A stretch of DNA of 64,000 nt from Cherax quadricarinatus (GCF_038502225.1 NC_091292.1:102725128-102789127), one strand, 5' to 3'. Positions 51,110 to 61,366 are shown, numbered from the stretch's first letter. Notes: generated by a model not told the origin, from the sequence alone. A program made the numbers and translations.

Positions 51110-52543
51110 ATGGCTGAGCCACTACTCAAGCGAATATGCCAAGACTCACATCAGTTGTGTGAAGACCAGGCTAAACATATAAATCCACTTGATATAAGAA
51201 AAGCAATCCTTCATGATTTAACAGAGCCTTTGGTGTTTCGAGGTTACCTTTCATCTTTTGGATGTGAAGATGAGTATGTCCCTCAATGGAAATGTATGGA
51301 GTGGGGTGCTTCAGACTGGCTTAAAATTTTTGAAGAAAAGGTACTTAAGTTTCGTGTTGGCACAAGGGTGAAGGAAAATAGAGTACTTTCAGCTCCACAG
51401 TGGGAAACAACTTGTTTAAAGGCAAATATGACCTTTTCAGAGTTTCTCCAATGGTCACAAGGAAAGAGAACAAGCTTAACCTCTTGCAATCAAGAAGTGA
51501 ATTGTAATGATCACTGGGCTTACTTTGATTATTATTATATGAAGGACTTGGAGCATGTAGACCAGATGAAAGGGGCTGTGGATTGGAGCTTATTTGGGTT
51601 CCCTGACAAGGAAATTCGTGACAGTACTTTTTGGATGGGCACAGCTGGAGCAAACACTCCCTGTCATATAGATACATATGGCTGCAATCTTGTGGCACAG
51701 ATAATTGGTAAGAAAAGATGGATTCTCTTCCCCAAATCTCAGTCTCAGTACTTGTCACCCACACGTATCCCATATGAAGAATCTAGCATATATAGTAAAG
51801 TTGGTTTTCCTTGTCCTAGTGTGGCCTCCCATCCCAAATTAAATTTTAGCACTCCATATGTAGTCACACTTGAGCCAGGGGATGTATTGTTTGTGCCAAA
51901 ACAATGGTGGCATTTTGTAGAGCATATAAACTTTGCAGTGAGTATAAACACCTGGTTAGAACTTCCTTCTGACTGTGAGGAGCAGATTAAGGAGTCACTA
52001 GTAATGTATCAGGTTTCCAGCTTGTGTCAAGGTGTTCATTCTGTTGACCTCATTAGTTCTGTGTTTAACCCTAATATGATGGATATTGCTACAATGACAT
52101 CATCCGAAATTTTAAAACTTTTGTTACAGCGTGTGTTTCAAGCTTCAATCTCTAGAGAAACTAGTGTTAAAAGTTGTGACACTGATGTATTCAGGAAAAA
52201 AGCACTTGAACAATCTTTATTAATGAAAGAAGACAAAATCATGGTAGATACAAAAATCACAGATATTAATTGGGAAGATAAAAAGTGGTGTGCAAATCAC
52301 AAAATTGAAAAAGTTTCCAGCATGTCATTTTCAGACTATATGAATAAAGTTTTGGGGTGCACAGAGACAGAAGTGCCAGTGGAAAAGGCAGAATATTGTA
52401 CTAAAGCTAAAGATAGTAACTCATGTGAAGATGAGGGTATAATGAAATTTTCCCAAATTAAACTCTTGGTGGATGCCTTTACAGATCAAAGGGTGATAGA
52501 CATATTGAAAATGGTTATAGATGAGAAATTAGCAGAAACCTGA
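51110..52543 (+). CDS. HSPBAP1: HSPB1-associated protein 1-like JmjC protein
   Basis: 477 residues in one exon. The JmjC cupin core matches HSPBAP1: WAYFDYYYMKDL, DWSLFGFPDKEI, STFWMGTAGANTPCHIDTYG, CNLVAQIIGKKRWILFPK, PTRIPYEESSIYSK, LEPGDVLFVPKQWWHFVEHI and SINTWLELPSD. The predicted Fe(II) ligands are His186, Asp188 and His268, so an iron/2-oxoglutarate dioxygenase fold is likely, though the substrate is not established. The C-terminal 180 residues are weakly conserved and end in a helical QIKLLVDAFTDQRVIDILKM segment, like the tail of the vertebrate protein. The length is close to the human protein. The absence of coding introns is notable; intronless coding plus a 5' acceptor could be ancestral intron loss. 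Confidence 0.9.
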   Translation: MAEPLLKRICQDSHQLCEDQAKHINPLDIRKAILHDLTEPLVFRGYLSSFGCEDEYVPQWKCMEWGASDWLKIFEEKVLKFRVGTRVKENRVLSAPQWETTCLKANMTFSEFLQWSQGKRTSLTSCNQEVNCNDHWAYFDYYYMKDLEHVDQMKGAVDWSLFGFPDKEIRDSTFWMGTAGANTPCHIDTYGCNLVAQIIGKKRWILFPKSQSQYLSPTRIPYEESSIYSKVGFPCPSVASHPKLNFSTPYVVTLEPGDVLFVPKQWWHFVEHINFAVSINTWLELPSDCEEQIKESLVMYQVSSLCQGVHSVDLISSVFNPNMMDIATMTSSEILKLLLQRVFQASISRETSVKSCDTDVFRKKALEQSLLMKEDKIMVDTKITDINWEDKKWCANHKIEKVSSMSFSDYMNKVLGCTETEVPVEKAEYCTKAKDSNSCEDEGIMKFSQIKLLVDAFTDQRVIDILKMVIDEKLAET

Positions 52544-52609
52544 GTTTTTATTTTATTTTTGTGTGTATTTTTTGTTTGGATGTGTTTTTATTTTTTATAG
52601 CAAGGGGGC
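52544..52609 (+). other. 3' flank of HSPBAP1-like gene
   Basis: T-rich. No clear AATAAA is seen here, so the 3' UTR may run into the adjoining LINE fragment. Confidence 0.35.
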
Positions 52610-53425
52610 TAGAGACAGTGGAAATGTCATTTTGAGAGTGTGTAATATGATACTGTATTAGTAAGAAGAGAATTCAAAGTGTAGAATTTAGAAAACATTG
52701 TAAGGTCCCCAGTGGTATAATTCAGAGGACTGAAAAGGGGTTATTAATGTGGTTTGGGCATTTAGAGATAATATTGAGGGATAGGATGACAAAAAGGGTG
52801 TAAGATAAGATAAGATTTCGTTCGGATTTTTAACCCCGTAGGGTTAGCCACCCAGGATAACCCAAGAAAGTCAGTGCGTCATCGAGGACTGTCTAACTTA
52901 TTTCCATTGGGGTCCTTAATCTTGGGGGACCCACACCAGTCGACTAACACCCAGGTACCTATTTGCTGCTGTGACCAGGAAATGAATGTTTCCACCCGCC
53001 GGGAATCGAACCCGGGCCCTCCGTGTGTGAAGCGGGAGCTTTAGCCACCAGGCTAAAGGGGGGAGGGGTTGTGCCAGGAATGGTTGGAGGGAGGGGATAA
53101 ATGAGTGAAAGTTAGAGGCTTGAGGATCCAACTTGCTTGTGTGAGCATATTAGACAGGAGTGAATAAAGATGTGTGGTTTTTAATAGATGTATTGTTGGA
53201 GTGAGCAAGGTAATACATATTTATGAAAGGATTCAGGGAAACCTGTTAGCCAGACTTGAGTCCTGGAGGTGGGAAGGTTGAAGGTAGGAGGGTAATGTGA
53301 ATTGTGATGTCAGCACACTTTTAGCAAGGTATTGATTGAATGGAAAATAGTGCATGTGTTTCCTTTTTTTATGTAGGGGATGGGGGGTCCTCTTGCCTTA
53401 GTGGGATATGGCGGTCAGTATTCTA
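52610..53425 (+). mobile_element. RTE-like LINE fragment interrupted by a SINE
   Basis: Left part (52610-52802): GAGACAGTGGAAATGTCATT, AGAATTCAAAGTGTAGAATT, GTGGTTTGGGCATTTAGAG. After the SINE it resumes (53064-53425) with GGGATAAATGAGTG-type coding remnants, then GTGAGCATATTAGACAGGAG, GGATTCAGGGAAACCTG, CAGACTTGAGTCCTGG and the 3' signature CTCTTGCCTTAGTGGGATATGG. It is old, with many disruptions. Confidence 0.75.
52803..53063 (-). mobile_element. tRNA-headed SINE nested in LINE fragment
   Basis: Inverse of the 4264 copy: (TAAGA)n, CGTCATCGAGGACTGTC, TCGACTAACACCCAGGTACC, GGGAATCGAACCCGGGCC (B box), GAAGCGGGAGCTTTAGCCACC (A-box side). It is well preserved, hence younger than the LINE around it. 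Confidence 0.85.
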
Positions 53426-53953
53426 GACATGCATACATATAGACTGCACATATGAAACTTTATTTGTTTGCATTATAGTAAAATATAATATTTTTAATTA
53501 TTGTACTTTACTATCATTCTTCACTAGCACAACCCATTTTTCACACAAAATTGTATGTACTTTCCTGTATATTAATAATCTAATGAGACACTTTTTCACT
53601 ATTTTTTCAGTATAAGAAATTCTTTGAAAAGTCAGTCGACTATTTGAATAGTTTTCATAATTTTTACTTTTCTCACATATTTCTTTACAGAGTAATGGAT
53701 CTCATGTGTCTAAGGTCAAGAAACTGCTGTAAGAATATAATCAGTAAAATATGGAATTTTTAAATTAAAAAAAAAAACAGCTATGTTAAATTAAATACTG
53801 TACATATATTATATATCAGGAAAAGGAAACTGGAGATTAAGCTAATTTATAACATATAATGGTAAGAGTGCATTTGTTACACTGTGAGCGGCTTGTGACT
53901 AAGATTAAGGCTTTATTTACTCTATAACTTGGTGCCTTGCATTAGAAGACACA
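53426..53953. other. Upstream region of the LRR gene
   Basis: AT-rich. A possible acceptor, GTGCCTTGCATTAG|AAGACAC, lies just before the ATG at 53954. No promoter could be assigned. Confidence 0.4.
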
Positions 53954-55246
53954 ATGATGGCAGAGTGTGAAAATGGCATTCAGACACTATCATCCCTCTC
54001 AGTTAAGAACAGTATCACATTTTTACAAGTGATAGTACATCGTTTTGTCAATATAAAATTCAATGAGCCTTGTGCATCATTCTTACGAGAGTCTTTGCGG
54101 TCAATACCTCCAAACTTTCATCCAGAGTTCCTTGATAAATTAGCTCCAGTATTTGATAATGTTACAAACTGTCCTTTAGAGAAAAATATCCTTGATGTGA
54201 TAGATGAGCTGGCATTAATGTTACTGTCACCATCTATAACGCAGATTGACGTTGATAAGTTTAAATTTCCAACAAGAAATCCTTCAAAATATTTAATGGT
54301 CCTGGCACATGCAAAAAACATCAGAATGTTTATCAGCTATAGAGAAAATGTATGGAAATATTCCCTAAGCAAATTTGATCTTCTTTCTTCAGCACTAATT
54401 AAAATGCCAATGCTGAGACACTTAACATTACGCCACATAAAAATTGCCAGCTGCAAAATTTATGAGCTGCTACTTGGCTTGGCTTTAAATAGTCCTCATC
54501 TTACATATCTAGACATGAAATATGGAGCACTTACAGACTCGGGACTTGATCCCAATTCAGCAGGAAAGTTTGGAAAACTCTCAACCTTTACCGATTGTAT
54601 TCCTGCTTTACTAAAGATGAAAACTCTGCTGCATCTCAATGTTAGTGAAACATGGCTGACATATGTAGGCATAAAGGCAATAGTTAAGCATTTACCTCTT
54701 CAAAAACTAGATGCTGTTATGGATGGTGGATATGACCTTCAGGCTGTTGTGATAAAGGATTTACTGTTGGTATCTGAAGATACCCCATTATCATTACCAA
54801 GAAAAGTATATAATGTTGCAGCTGAGGAAATTAATATTCAGGCTATCTGCAAGGCTTGTCCATATCTGGAGCATATCACTCTACAACATTGCAGGGTTGA
54901 AAATATAATGTCTCATTTTGAAAAACTTGCATACTTGCAGCATTTAAAGAAAGTGACTCTGTGTGGCCTTGAATGGTTACTGTTCCACTCACACATAGCA
55001 ATCAATGAAGACCCAATGCCTATTAGCAATCAGGTGACAGAGATAACATTGACAGAACCATCCTGCGTGGATGCAAGTCATTTAGGTGCTCTCTCTATAT
55101 GCTTCCCTCAAGTAACCCACTTATGGGTACTTAAATCAAGAGAAGACAACAGTGATGAGTTATGGGATGGAGGCAGAGTTTTCACCAAGCTGACCCACCT
55201 CTACTTCCAAGGCTCACTCTTCATTGGAGATTTTGGTAGAGTTGAG
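53954..55246 (+). CDS. Leucine-rich-repeat protein, first coding exon (gene continues)
   Basis: 431 codons from ATG to a donor GAG|GTAATT at 55246; the open frame beyond that to 55282 is intron read-through. The N-terminal 110 residues are helical, with LRSIPPNFHPEFLDKL recalling the LPxxLxxxLL segment of some substrate-receptor LRR proteins. From about residue 150 irregular LRR/RNI-like repeats follow: LRHLTLRHIKI, SPHLTYLDMKYGALTDSGL, LLHLNVSETWLTYVGI, LEHITLQHCRV, LKKVTLCGLEWL, VTEITLTEPSCV, LTHLYFQGSLF. No F-box, kinase or membrane segment is visible. I do not recognise the family; a ubiquitin-ligase adaptor is only a guess. Later exons would have to lie beyond the transposon cluster. Confidence 0.75.
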
Positions 55247-55371
55247 GTAATTAAAATTGCTAGTACATTAGTAATTTTGTAATAATTTGTAATAATTTTG
55301 TAATAATTTGATTTTTTCTCATAAATTTTTGTCTCTTTCAAACATTTAAATTTTTTTAATGATACTGGTAC

Positions 55372-55374
<3 letters not shown>

Positions 55375-55403
<29 letters not shown>
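55375..55403. repeat. (TA)n(TG)n microsatellite
   Basis: TATATATATATG followed by (TG)n, directly before the first of three LINE tails. Confidence 0.9.
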
Positions 55404-55405
<2 letters not shown>

Positions 55406-55710
55406 ACTCACTCACCTAATTGTACTCACCTAATTGTGGTTGCAGGGGTCGAGACACAGCTCCTGGCCCCACCTCTTCACTGATCACTACTAGGTCCTCT
55501 CTCTCTCTGCTTCCAGAGCTTTGTCATACCTCGTCTTAAAGCTATGTATGGTTCCTGCCTCCACTACATCACTTGTTAGGCTATTCCACTTCCTGACGAC
55601 TCTATGACTGAAAAAAATACTTCCTAACATCCCTATGACTTGTCTGAGTCTTCAGCTTCCAATTGTGACCCCATGTTTCTGTGTCCCCTCTCTGGAACAA
55701 CCTGTCTCTG
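55404..55710 (-). mobile_element. CR1/L2-like LINE 3' end, copy A (short)
   Basis: TACTCACTCACCTAATTG, TTGCAGGGGTCGAGAC and CTCCTGGCCCC, then C-terminal coding remnants parallel to those at 55.9-56.1 kb (CTTAAAGCTATGTATGG, TACTTCCTAACATCCCTATG). Truncated at about 55710. Confidence 0.8.
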
Positions 55711-55808
55711 TCTGTGTGTGTATGTGTGTGTACTCACCTAGTTGTACTCACCTAGTTGAGGTTGCAGGGGTCGAGTTCAAGCTCCTGGCCCCGCCTGTTC
55801 ACTGGTCG
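55711..55808 (-). mobile_element. CR1/L2-like LINE 3' end, copy B (98-bp stub)
   Basis: Starts with (TG)n, then TACTCACCTAGTTG twice, TTGCAGGGGTCGAG and CTCCTGGCCCCGCC. Ends at CACTGGTCG where the next (TG)n begins. Confidence 0.8.
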
Positions 55809-57206
55809 TGTGTGTGTGTACTCACCTAGTTGAGGTTGCAGGGGTCGAGTCCGAGCTCCTGGCCCCGCCTCTTCACTGGTCGCTACTAGGTCACTCTCCC
55901 TGAACCGTGAACTTTATCATACCTCTGCTTAAAGCTATGTATGCATCCTGCCTCCACTACATCGCTTCCCAAACTATTCCACTTTCTGACTACTCTGTGG
56001 CTGAAGAAATACTTCCTAACATCCCTATGATTCATCTGTGTCTTCAACTTCCAACTGTGTCCCCTTGTTGCTGTGTCCCATCTCTGGAACATCCTGTCTT
56101 TGTTCACCTTGTCAATTCCTCTCAGTATTTTGTATATCATTATCATGTCCCCCCTATCTCTCCTGTCCTCCAGTGTCGTCAGGTTGATTTCCCTTAACCT
56201 CTCCTAGTAGGACATACCTCTTAGCTCTGGCACTAGTCTTGTTGCAAACCTTTGCACTTTCTCTAGTTTCTTTACATGCTTGGCTAGGTGTGGGTTCCAA
56301 ACTGGTGCCGCATACTCCAATATGGGCCTAACGTACACGGTGTACAGGGTCCTGAACGATTCCTTATTGAGATGTCGGAATGCTGTTCTGAGGTTTGCTA
56401 GGCACCCATATGCTGCAGCAGTTATTTGGTTGATGTGCGCTTCAGGAGATGTGCCTGGTGTTATACTCACCCCAAGATCTTTTTCCTTGAGTGAGGTTTG
56501 TAGTCTCTGGCCTCCTAGACTGTACTCCGTCTGCAGTCTTCTTTGCCCTTCCCCAATCTTCATGACTTTGCACTTGGTGGGGTTGAACTCCAGGAGCCAA
56601 TTGCTGGACCAGGTCTGCAGCCTGTCCAGATCCCTTTGTAGTTCTGCCTGGTCTTCGATCGAATGAATTCTTCTCATCATCTGCAAACAGGGACACTTCG
56701 GAGTCTATTCGTTCCGTCATGTTGTTCACAAATACCAGAAACAGCACTGGTCCTAGGACTAACCCCTGTGGGACCCCGCTGGTCACAGGTGCCCACTCTG
56801 ACACCTTGTCACGTACCATGACTCGTTGCTGTCTTCCTGACAATTATTCCCTGATCCATTGTAGTGCCTTCCCCGTTATCCTTGCTTGGTCCTCCAGTTT
56901 TTGCACTAATCTCTTGTGTGGAACTGTGTCAAATGCCTTCTTGCAGTCCAAGAAAATGCAATCCACCCACCCCTCTCTCTCTTGTCTTACTGCTGTCACC
57001 ATGTCATAGAACTCCAGTAGGTTTGTGACACAGGATTTCCCGTCCCTGAAACCATGTTGGCTGCTGTTGATGAGATCATTCCTTTCTAGGTGTTCCACCA
57101 CTCTTCTCCTGATAATCTTCTCCAAGACTTTGCATACTATACATGTCAGTGACACTGGTCTGTAGTTTAGTGCTTCATGTCTGTCTCCTTTTTTAAAGAC
57201 TGGGAC
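55809..57206 (-). mobile_element. CR1/L2-like LINE, RT and 3' end, copy C (broken)
   Basis: The minus strand encodes RT pieces in several frames: VPVFKKGDRHEALNYRPVSL and QHGFRDGKSCVTNLLEF (56844-57221), TSGVPQGLVLGPVLF and SLFADD (56640-56843), then the C-terminal half (56204-56686; LLEFNPTKCKVMKIG, VRPILEYAAPVWNPHL). The last part is at 55886-56146 (FFSHRVVRKWNSL). Frameshifts and a small deletion after FADD make it a pseudogene. A Penelope element cuts it at about 57207, so its N-terminal part would be beyond the right edge. Confidence 0.85.
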
Positions 57207-57455
57207 TGGCAATATAAACACAAATGCAGTATAATGTGATCCTTTATTGACTACGTTTCGCCCACACAGTGGGCTTTTTCAAGTCACAAACAGAACTACC
57301 TGGGGTGGAAGGAACGCGAGTATTTATAGTCCGGCTGAGGTCAGGTGAAGAATGCTGCATCTGATGATGTACCGAGTTGGGTTGTAGAGTCTAAAAACTT
57401 GGGTAGCTTGGAAAGGAGACTGGACAAGTTTGTGAGCAGACCTTCTACAGTGTTC

Positions 57456-57738
57456 TTATGTGGGATAGCGATGAAGAAGTTTCTTGGCAAGTGGTTCAGC
57501 TATGTTATAGAAGCCACTATTCTGGTTGAAGTTGTCGGATATAGAAATAAGTGATGATTCCAGGATTCTTCGGTATTGGGTGTTGTCTTCTGTGGCGATA
57601 AGTCTTGAGTTTCTGTAGTTTATCAAGTGGTTGTGTGAATTACGGTGTTGTACGCATGCATTCCTTGTGTCGTCAGACCTGCTTGCGTATTGGTGTTCTG
57701 AAATACGTGTTTGGAGGTCCCTTGATGTTTCGCCCACG
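57456..57738 (-). CDS. PLE GIY-YIG endonuclease, C-terminal part (interrupted)
   Basis: Last 93-94 residues of the PLE protein: VGETSRDLQTRISEHQ, SHNHLINYRNSRL, QYRRILESSLISI, AEPLAKKLLHRYPT. The GIY-YIG signature's first half (GVYIIPCNDCNKLY) lies on the far side of the Tigger, at about 60080-60130 minus. The two halves are the same polypeptide in the uninterrupted plus-strand copy at 60.8-61.2 kb. Confidence 0.85.
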
Positions 57739-57740
57739 TA

Positions 57741-60079
57741 CAGTGGACCCCCGCATAACGATGGCATCACATAGCGATTATTTCGCATACCGCTTACTTT
57801 AATCGCAAAATTTTTGCCGCGCATACCGATTAAAAACCCGCTCACCGATTTTCGTCCGAGACGCGTCTAATGTGCGCCCTCACCCAGCCTCACATGTGCC
57901 GCCCGTGCCATTGTTTACCAGGCAGCCTCCGCGCTAACATCCAAGCATACACTCGGAATATTTCGTATTATTACAGTGTTTTCGATGGTGTTTCTGGAAA
58001 ATAAGTGACCATGGGCCCCAAGAAAGCTTCTAGTGCCAACCGTACACCAATAAGGGTAAGGATACCCATTGAAATGAAGAAAGAGATCATTGATAAGTAT
58101 GAAAGTGGAGTGCGTATTGCCGACCTAGTCAAGTTGTACAAGAAACCCCAATCAACCATCGCTACTATTGTGGGCACCAAAAAGACAATCAAGGAAGCTG
58201 TTCTTGCCAAAGGTTTAACTGTGTTTTCGAAACAAAGATCGCAAGTGATGGAAGATGTTGAGAGACTCTTATTGGTGTGGATAAATGAAAAACAGATAGC
58301 AGGAGATAGCGTCTCTCAAGCGATCATATGTGAAAAGGCTAGGAAGTTGCATGACGATTTAATTAAAAAAAGGCCTGCAACTAGTGATGATGTGAGTGAA
58401 TTTAAGGCCAGCAAAGGTTGGTTTGAGAGATTTAAGAAGCGTAGTGGCATCCATAGTGTGATAAGGCATGGTGAGGCTGCCAGTTCGGACCACAAAGCAG
58501 CTGAAAAATATGTGCAGGAATTCAAGGAGTATATAGAAACTGAAGGACTGAAACCTGAACAAGTGTTTAATTGTGATGAAACAGGCCTGTTCTGGAAGAA
58601 AATGCCAAGCAGGACCTACATTACTCAGGAGGAAAAGGCACTCCCAGGACATAAGCCTATGAAAGACAGGCTTACTCTTCTCATGTGTGCCAATGCTACT
58701 GGTGATTGCAAAGTGAAGCCTTTATTAGTGTATCACTCTGAAACTCCCAGAGCATTCAGGCAAAAGAATGTCCTCAAGGATAATTTGTGTGTGCTGTGGA
58801 GGGCAAACAGTAAGGCATGGGTCACTAGGGAATTTTTCTATAACTGGTTACACCATGCATTTGCCCCCAATGTGAAAGATTACCTAACTGAAAAGAAATT
58901 AGAACTTAAGTGCCTCCTGGTGTTAGACAATGCCCCTGCTCATCCTACAGACGTGGCAGAGCGACTTTATGGGGACATGAAATTCATTAACATCAAGTTT
59001 TTGCCTCCTAATACCACTCCTCTCCTGCAGCCCATGGACCAGCAGGTTATTTCCAACTTCAAGAAACTGTACACAAAAGCTCTGTTTGAAAGGTGCTTTG
59101 TAATGACCTCAGAAACTCAACTGACTCTAAGAGAGTTTTGGAGAGATCACTTTAATATCCTCAATTGTGTAAACCTTATAGGTAAGGCTTGGGAGGGAGT
59201 GACTAAGAGGACCTTGAACTCTGCTTGGAAGAAACTGTGGCCAGAATGTGTAGACCAAAGGGATTTTGAAGGGTTTGAGGCTAACCCTGAGAGGAGTATG
59301 CCAGTTGAGGAATCCATTGTGGCATTGGGAAAGTCCTTGGGGTTGGAGGTTAGTGGGGAGGATGTGGAAGAGTTGGTGGAGGAGGACAATGAAGAACTAA
59401 CCACTGATGAGCTGATAGATCAACTTCAAGAGCAAGAGGCCAGACCTGGGGAAACTGGTTCAGAGGAGGGGAGAGAGAAATTGAAGAAGTTGCCTACTAC
59501 AAAGATAAAGGAAATCTGTGCAAAGTGGCTTGAAGTGCAAACCTTCATGGATGAAAATCACCCTCACACAGCTATTGCAAGCCGTGCTGGTGACTATTAC
59601 ACTGACAATGTTGTGAAACACTTTAGGGAAGTGATAAAGGAACGAGAGGTACAGGCCACTATGGACAGATATCTTGTGCGAAAGAAGTCCAGTGACTCTG
59701 AAGCTGGCCCTAGTGGCATTAAAAAAAGAAGGGAAGTAACCCCAGAAAAGGACTTACTACCTCAAGTCCTAATGGAAGGGGATTCCCCTTCTAAACAGTA
59801 AAAAGATAATGCTCTCCCCTCCTCCCATCCCATCAATCATCACCAGATCTTCAATAAAAGTAAGTGTCATGTAAGTGTGCATGCCTTTTTCAGTTTGTGT
59901 GTATTAAAATTAATATTTCATGTGGTAAAAAAAAATTTTTTTTCATACTTTTGGGTGTCTTGCACGGATTAATTTTATTTCCATTATTTCTTATGGGGAA
60001 AATTCATTCACATAACGATTATTTCGCATAACAATTACCCCTCTTGCACGGATTAAAATCGTTAACCGGGGGTCCACTG
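57741..60079 (+). mobile_element. Intact Tigger (pogo superfamily) transposon
   Basis: 2339 bp between duplicated TA (57739-57740 and 60080-60081). The ends CAGTGGACCCCCGCATAACGAT and the inverted ATCGTTAACCGGGGGTCCACTG agree at 20 of 22 positions, with subterminal repeats of the CGATTATTTCGCATA kind on both sides. The transposase gene is intact. The empty site is seen in the inverted PLE arm at about 60899-60902. Confidence 0.96.
58011..59801 (+). CDS. Tigger-type transposase (CENP-B/jerky-like)
   Basis: 596 residues from the ATG at 58011 (context GTGACCATGG). The N-terminal psq/CENP-B-type helix-turn-helix DNA-binding part comprises IRVRIPIEMKKEIIDKYESG, RIADLVKLYKKPQSTI and a second HTH with KASKGWFERFKKRSGI. 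The DDE_1 catalytic core has Asp189 (NCDETGLFWKK), Asp306 (LLVLDNAPAHP) and Asp343 (LLQPMDQQVISNFK), plus FLPPNTTP and TLNSAWKKLWPECV. The C-terminus is acidic and then Ser/Lys-rich. All three catalytic Asp are present and there are no stops, so it is probably a recently mobile copy. It cuts and pastes the element at TA sites. A domesticated gene is unlikely, since TIRs and TSDs are intact. Confidence 0.95.
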   Translation: MGPKKASSANRTPIRVRIPIEMKKEIIDKYESGVRIADLVKLYKKPQSTIATIVGTKKTIKEAVLAKGLTVFSKQRSQVMEDVERLLLVWINEKQIAGDSVSQAIICEKARKLHDDLIKKRPATSDDVSEFKASKGWFERFKKRSGIHSVIRHGEAASSDHKAAEKYVQEFKEYIETEGLKPEQVFNCDETGLFWKKMPSRTYITQEEKALPGHKPMKDRLTLLMCANATGDCKVKPLLVYHSETPRAFRQKNVLKDNLCVLWRANSKAWVTREFFYNWLHHAFAPNVKDYLTEKKLELKCLLVLDNAPAHPTDVAERLYGDMKFINIKFLPPNTTPLLQPMDQQVISNFKKLYTKALFERCFVMTSETQLTLREFWRDHFNILNCVNLIGKAWEGVTKRTLNSAWKKLWPECVDQRDFEGFEANPERSMPVEESIVALGKSLGLEVSGEDVEELVEEDNEELTTDELIDQLQEQEARPGETGSEEGREKLKKLPTTKIKEICAKWLEVQTFMDENHPHTAIASRAGDYYTDNVVKHFREVIKEREVQATMDRYLVRKKSSDSEAGPSGIKKRREVTPEKDLLPQVLMEGDSPSKQ

Positions 60080-60383
60080 TATAACTTGTTGCAGTCATTA
60101 CAAGGGATTATGTATACCCCTGCAGAGGATGGAGGCTTGTCCTGCCTACTACTGGTGATGTCCTTGATGGTCGTGGTTGTGGAGGTAGATACTTGGAATG
60201 ATGTTTTGGCAAAGATGTTGGAAACATGTTTGGCAATGGAGTTGGTGGGAAGGACTATGTATCTCTTCTCGGCAGTGTCTTCTCTGGGTGTGTTGAAGAT
60301 GTTTAGTGCTCGCCGTCTGCAGTCTCTGATGAAGTGACGAGGATAGTGGAGTTTGGAAAATACCTGTTCAATTATAGTGGTCG

Positions 60384-61366
60384 ACAATTATAAGAGGTCG
60401 ACAACACTCTTCCTTTCCTTGATGTTCTACTTTGCAAAGCTGACCACGAACTTCGTTTTAAAGTCTATCGAAAACCCACCAACCAAAACGATCTTCTCCA
60501 CTTCTACTCTCACCACGACACCAAAACCAACGTGGTGTAATTATAGGCTTCTTCCTGCGTGCACTCAGAATCTGCAGCAACGAGTTCCTTGAGGAAGAAT
60601 GCACTATAATTGAACAGGTATTTTCCAAACTCCACTATCCTCGTCACTTCATCAGAGACTGCAGACGGCGAGCACTAAACATCTTCAACACACCCAGAGA
60701 AGACACTGCCGAGAAGAGATACATAGTCCTTCCCACCAACTCCATTGCCAAACATGTTTCCAACATCTTTGCCAAAACATCATTCCAAGTATCTACCCCC
60801 ACAACCACGACCATCAAGGACATCACCAGTAGTAGGCAGGACAAGCCTCCATCCTCTGCAGGGGTATACATAATCCCTTGTAATGACTGCAACAAGTTAT
60901 ACGTGGGCGAAACATCAAGGGACCTCCAAACACGTATTTCAGAACACCAATACGCAAGCAGGTCTGACGACACAAGGAATGCATGCGTACAACACCGTAA
61001 TTCACACAACCACTTGATAAACTACAGAAACTCAAGACTTATCGTCACAGAAGACAACACCCAATACCGAAGAATCCTGGAATCATCACTTATTTCTATA
61101 TCCGACAACTTCAACCAGAATAGTGGCTTCTATAACATAGCTGAACCACTTGCCAAGAAACTTCTTCATCGCTATCCCACATAAGAACACTGTAGAAGGT
61201 CTGCTCACAAACTTGTCCAGTCTCCTTTCCAAGCTACCCAAGTTTTTAGACTCTACAACCCAACTCGGTACATCATCAGATGCAGCATTCTTCACCTGAC
61301 CTCAGCCGGACTATAAATACTCGCGTTCCTTCCACCCCAGGTAGTTCTGTTTGTGACTTGAAAAAG
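60384..61366 (+). mobile_element. Penelope-like element arm (plus strand), 5'-truncated
   Basis: Mirror of the minus arm. The junction contains GGTCGACAA twice (60379-60387 and 60396-60404). The sequence matches the PLE frame at 63636 onward (EEVDNTLPFLDVLLCK), with one A lost near 60531, then runs to the stop at 61184. The 3' UTR has CACCTGACCTCAG and TATAAATAC (61311-61319). It is interrupted at 61367 by an RTE-like LINE end and resumes at 62027. Confidence 0.88.
60533..61184 (+). CDS. PLE protein C-terminal part with GIY-YIG nuclease (frame begins after a 1-bp loss)
   Basis: About 215 open codons. It begins in the RT thumb/linker region (VIIGFFLRALRICSNEF, IIEQVFSKLHYPRHFIRDC), then KRYIVLPTNSIAKHVSN, then the GIY-YIG domain: GVYIIPCNDCNKLYVGETSR, LQTRISEHQYASR, HNHLINYRNSRL, ESSLISI. 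Penelope-like elements with this nuclease cut DNA to prime reverse transcription. Upstream in-frame sequence is broken by a missing base compared with the copy at 63.7 kb, so this is a 5'-truncated pseudocopy with an intact nuclease end. Confidence 0.85.

Larger units (their letters stand above)
57207..60383 (-). mobile_element. Penelope-like element arm (minus strand), split by Tigger
   Basis: 3' end at 57207 (the minus strand ends ...TATATTGCCA). It contains the hairpin GCCCACTGTGTGGGC with CGAAACG at 57248-57275 and a GIY-YIG nuclease segment (LYVGETSRDLQTRISEHQYA... to HRYPT, minus strand). The Tigger element sits between NKLY and VGET. The part before the Tigger continues at 60082-60383. 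It joins a plus-strand copy head-to-head at 60384-60395. Confidence 0.88.

Noticed and set aside
58005..58010. Upstream GTG start for the Tigger transposase
   Set aside because: An ATG two codons later (58011) has good context; eukaryotic initiation at GTG is not needed.
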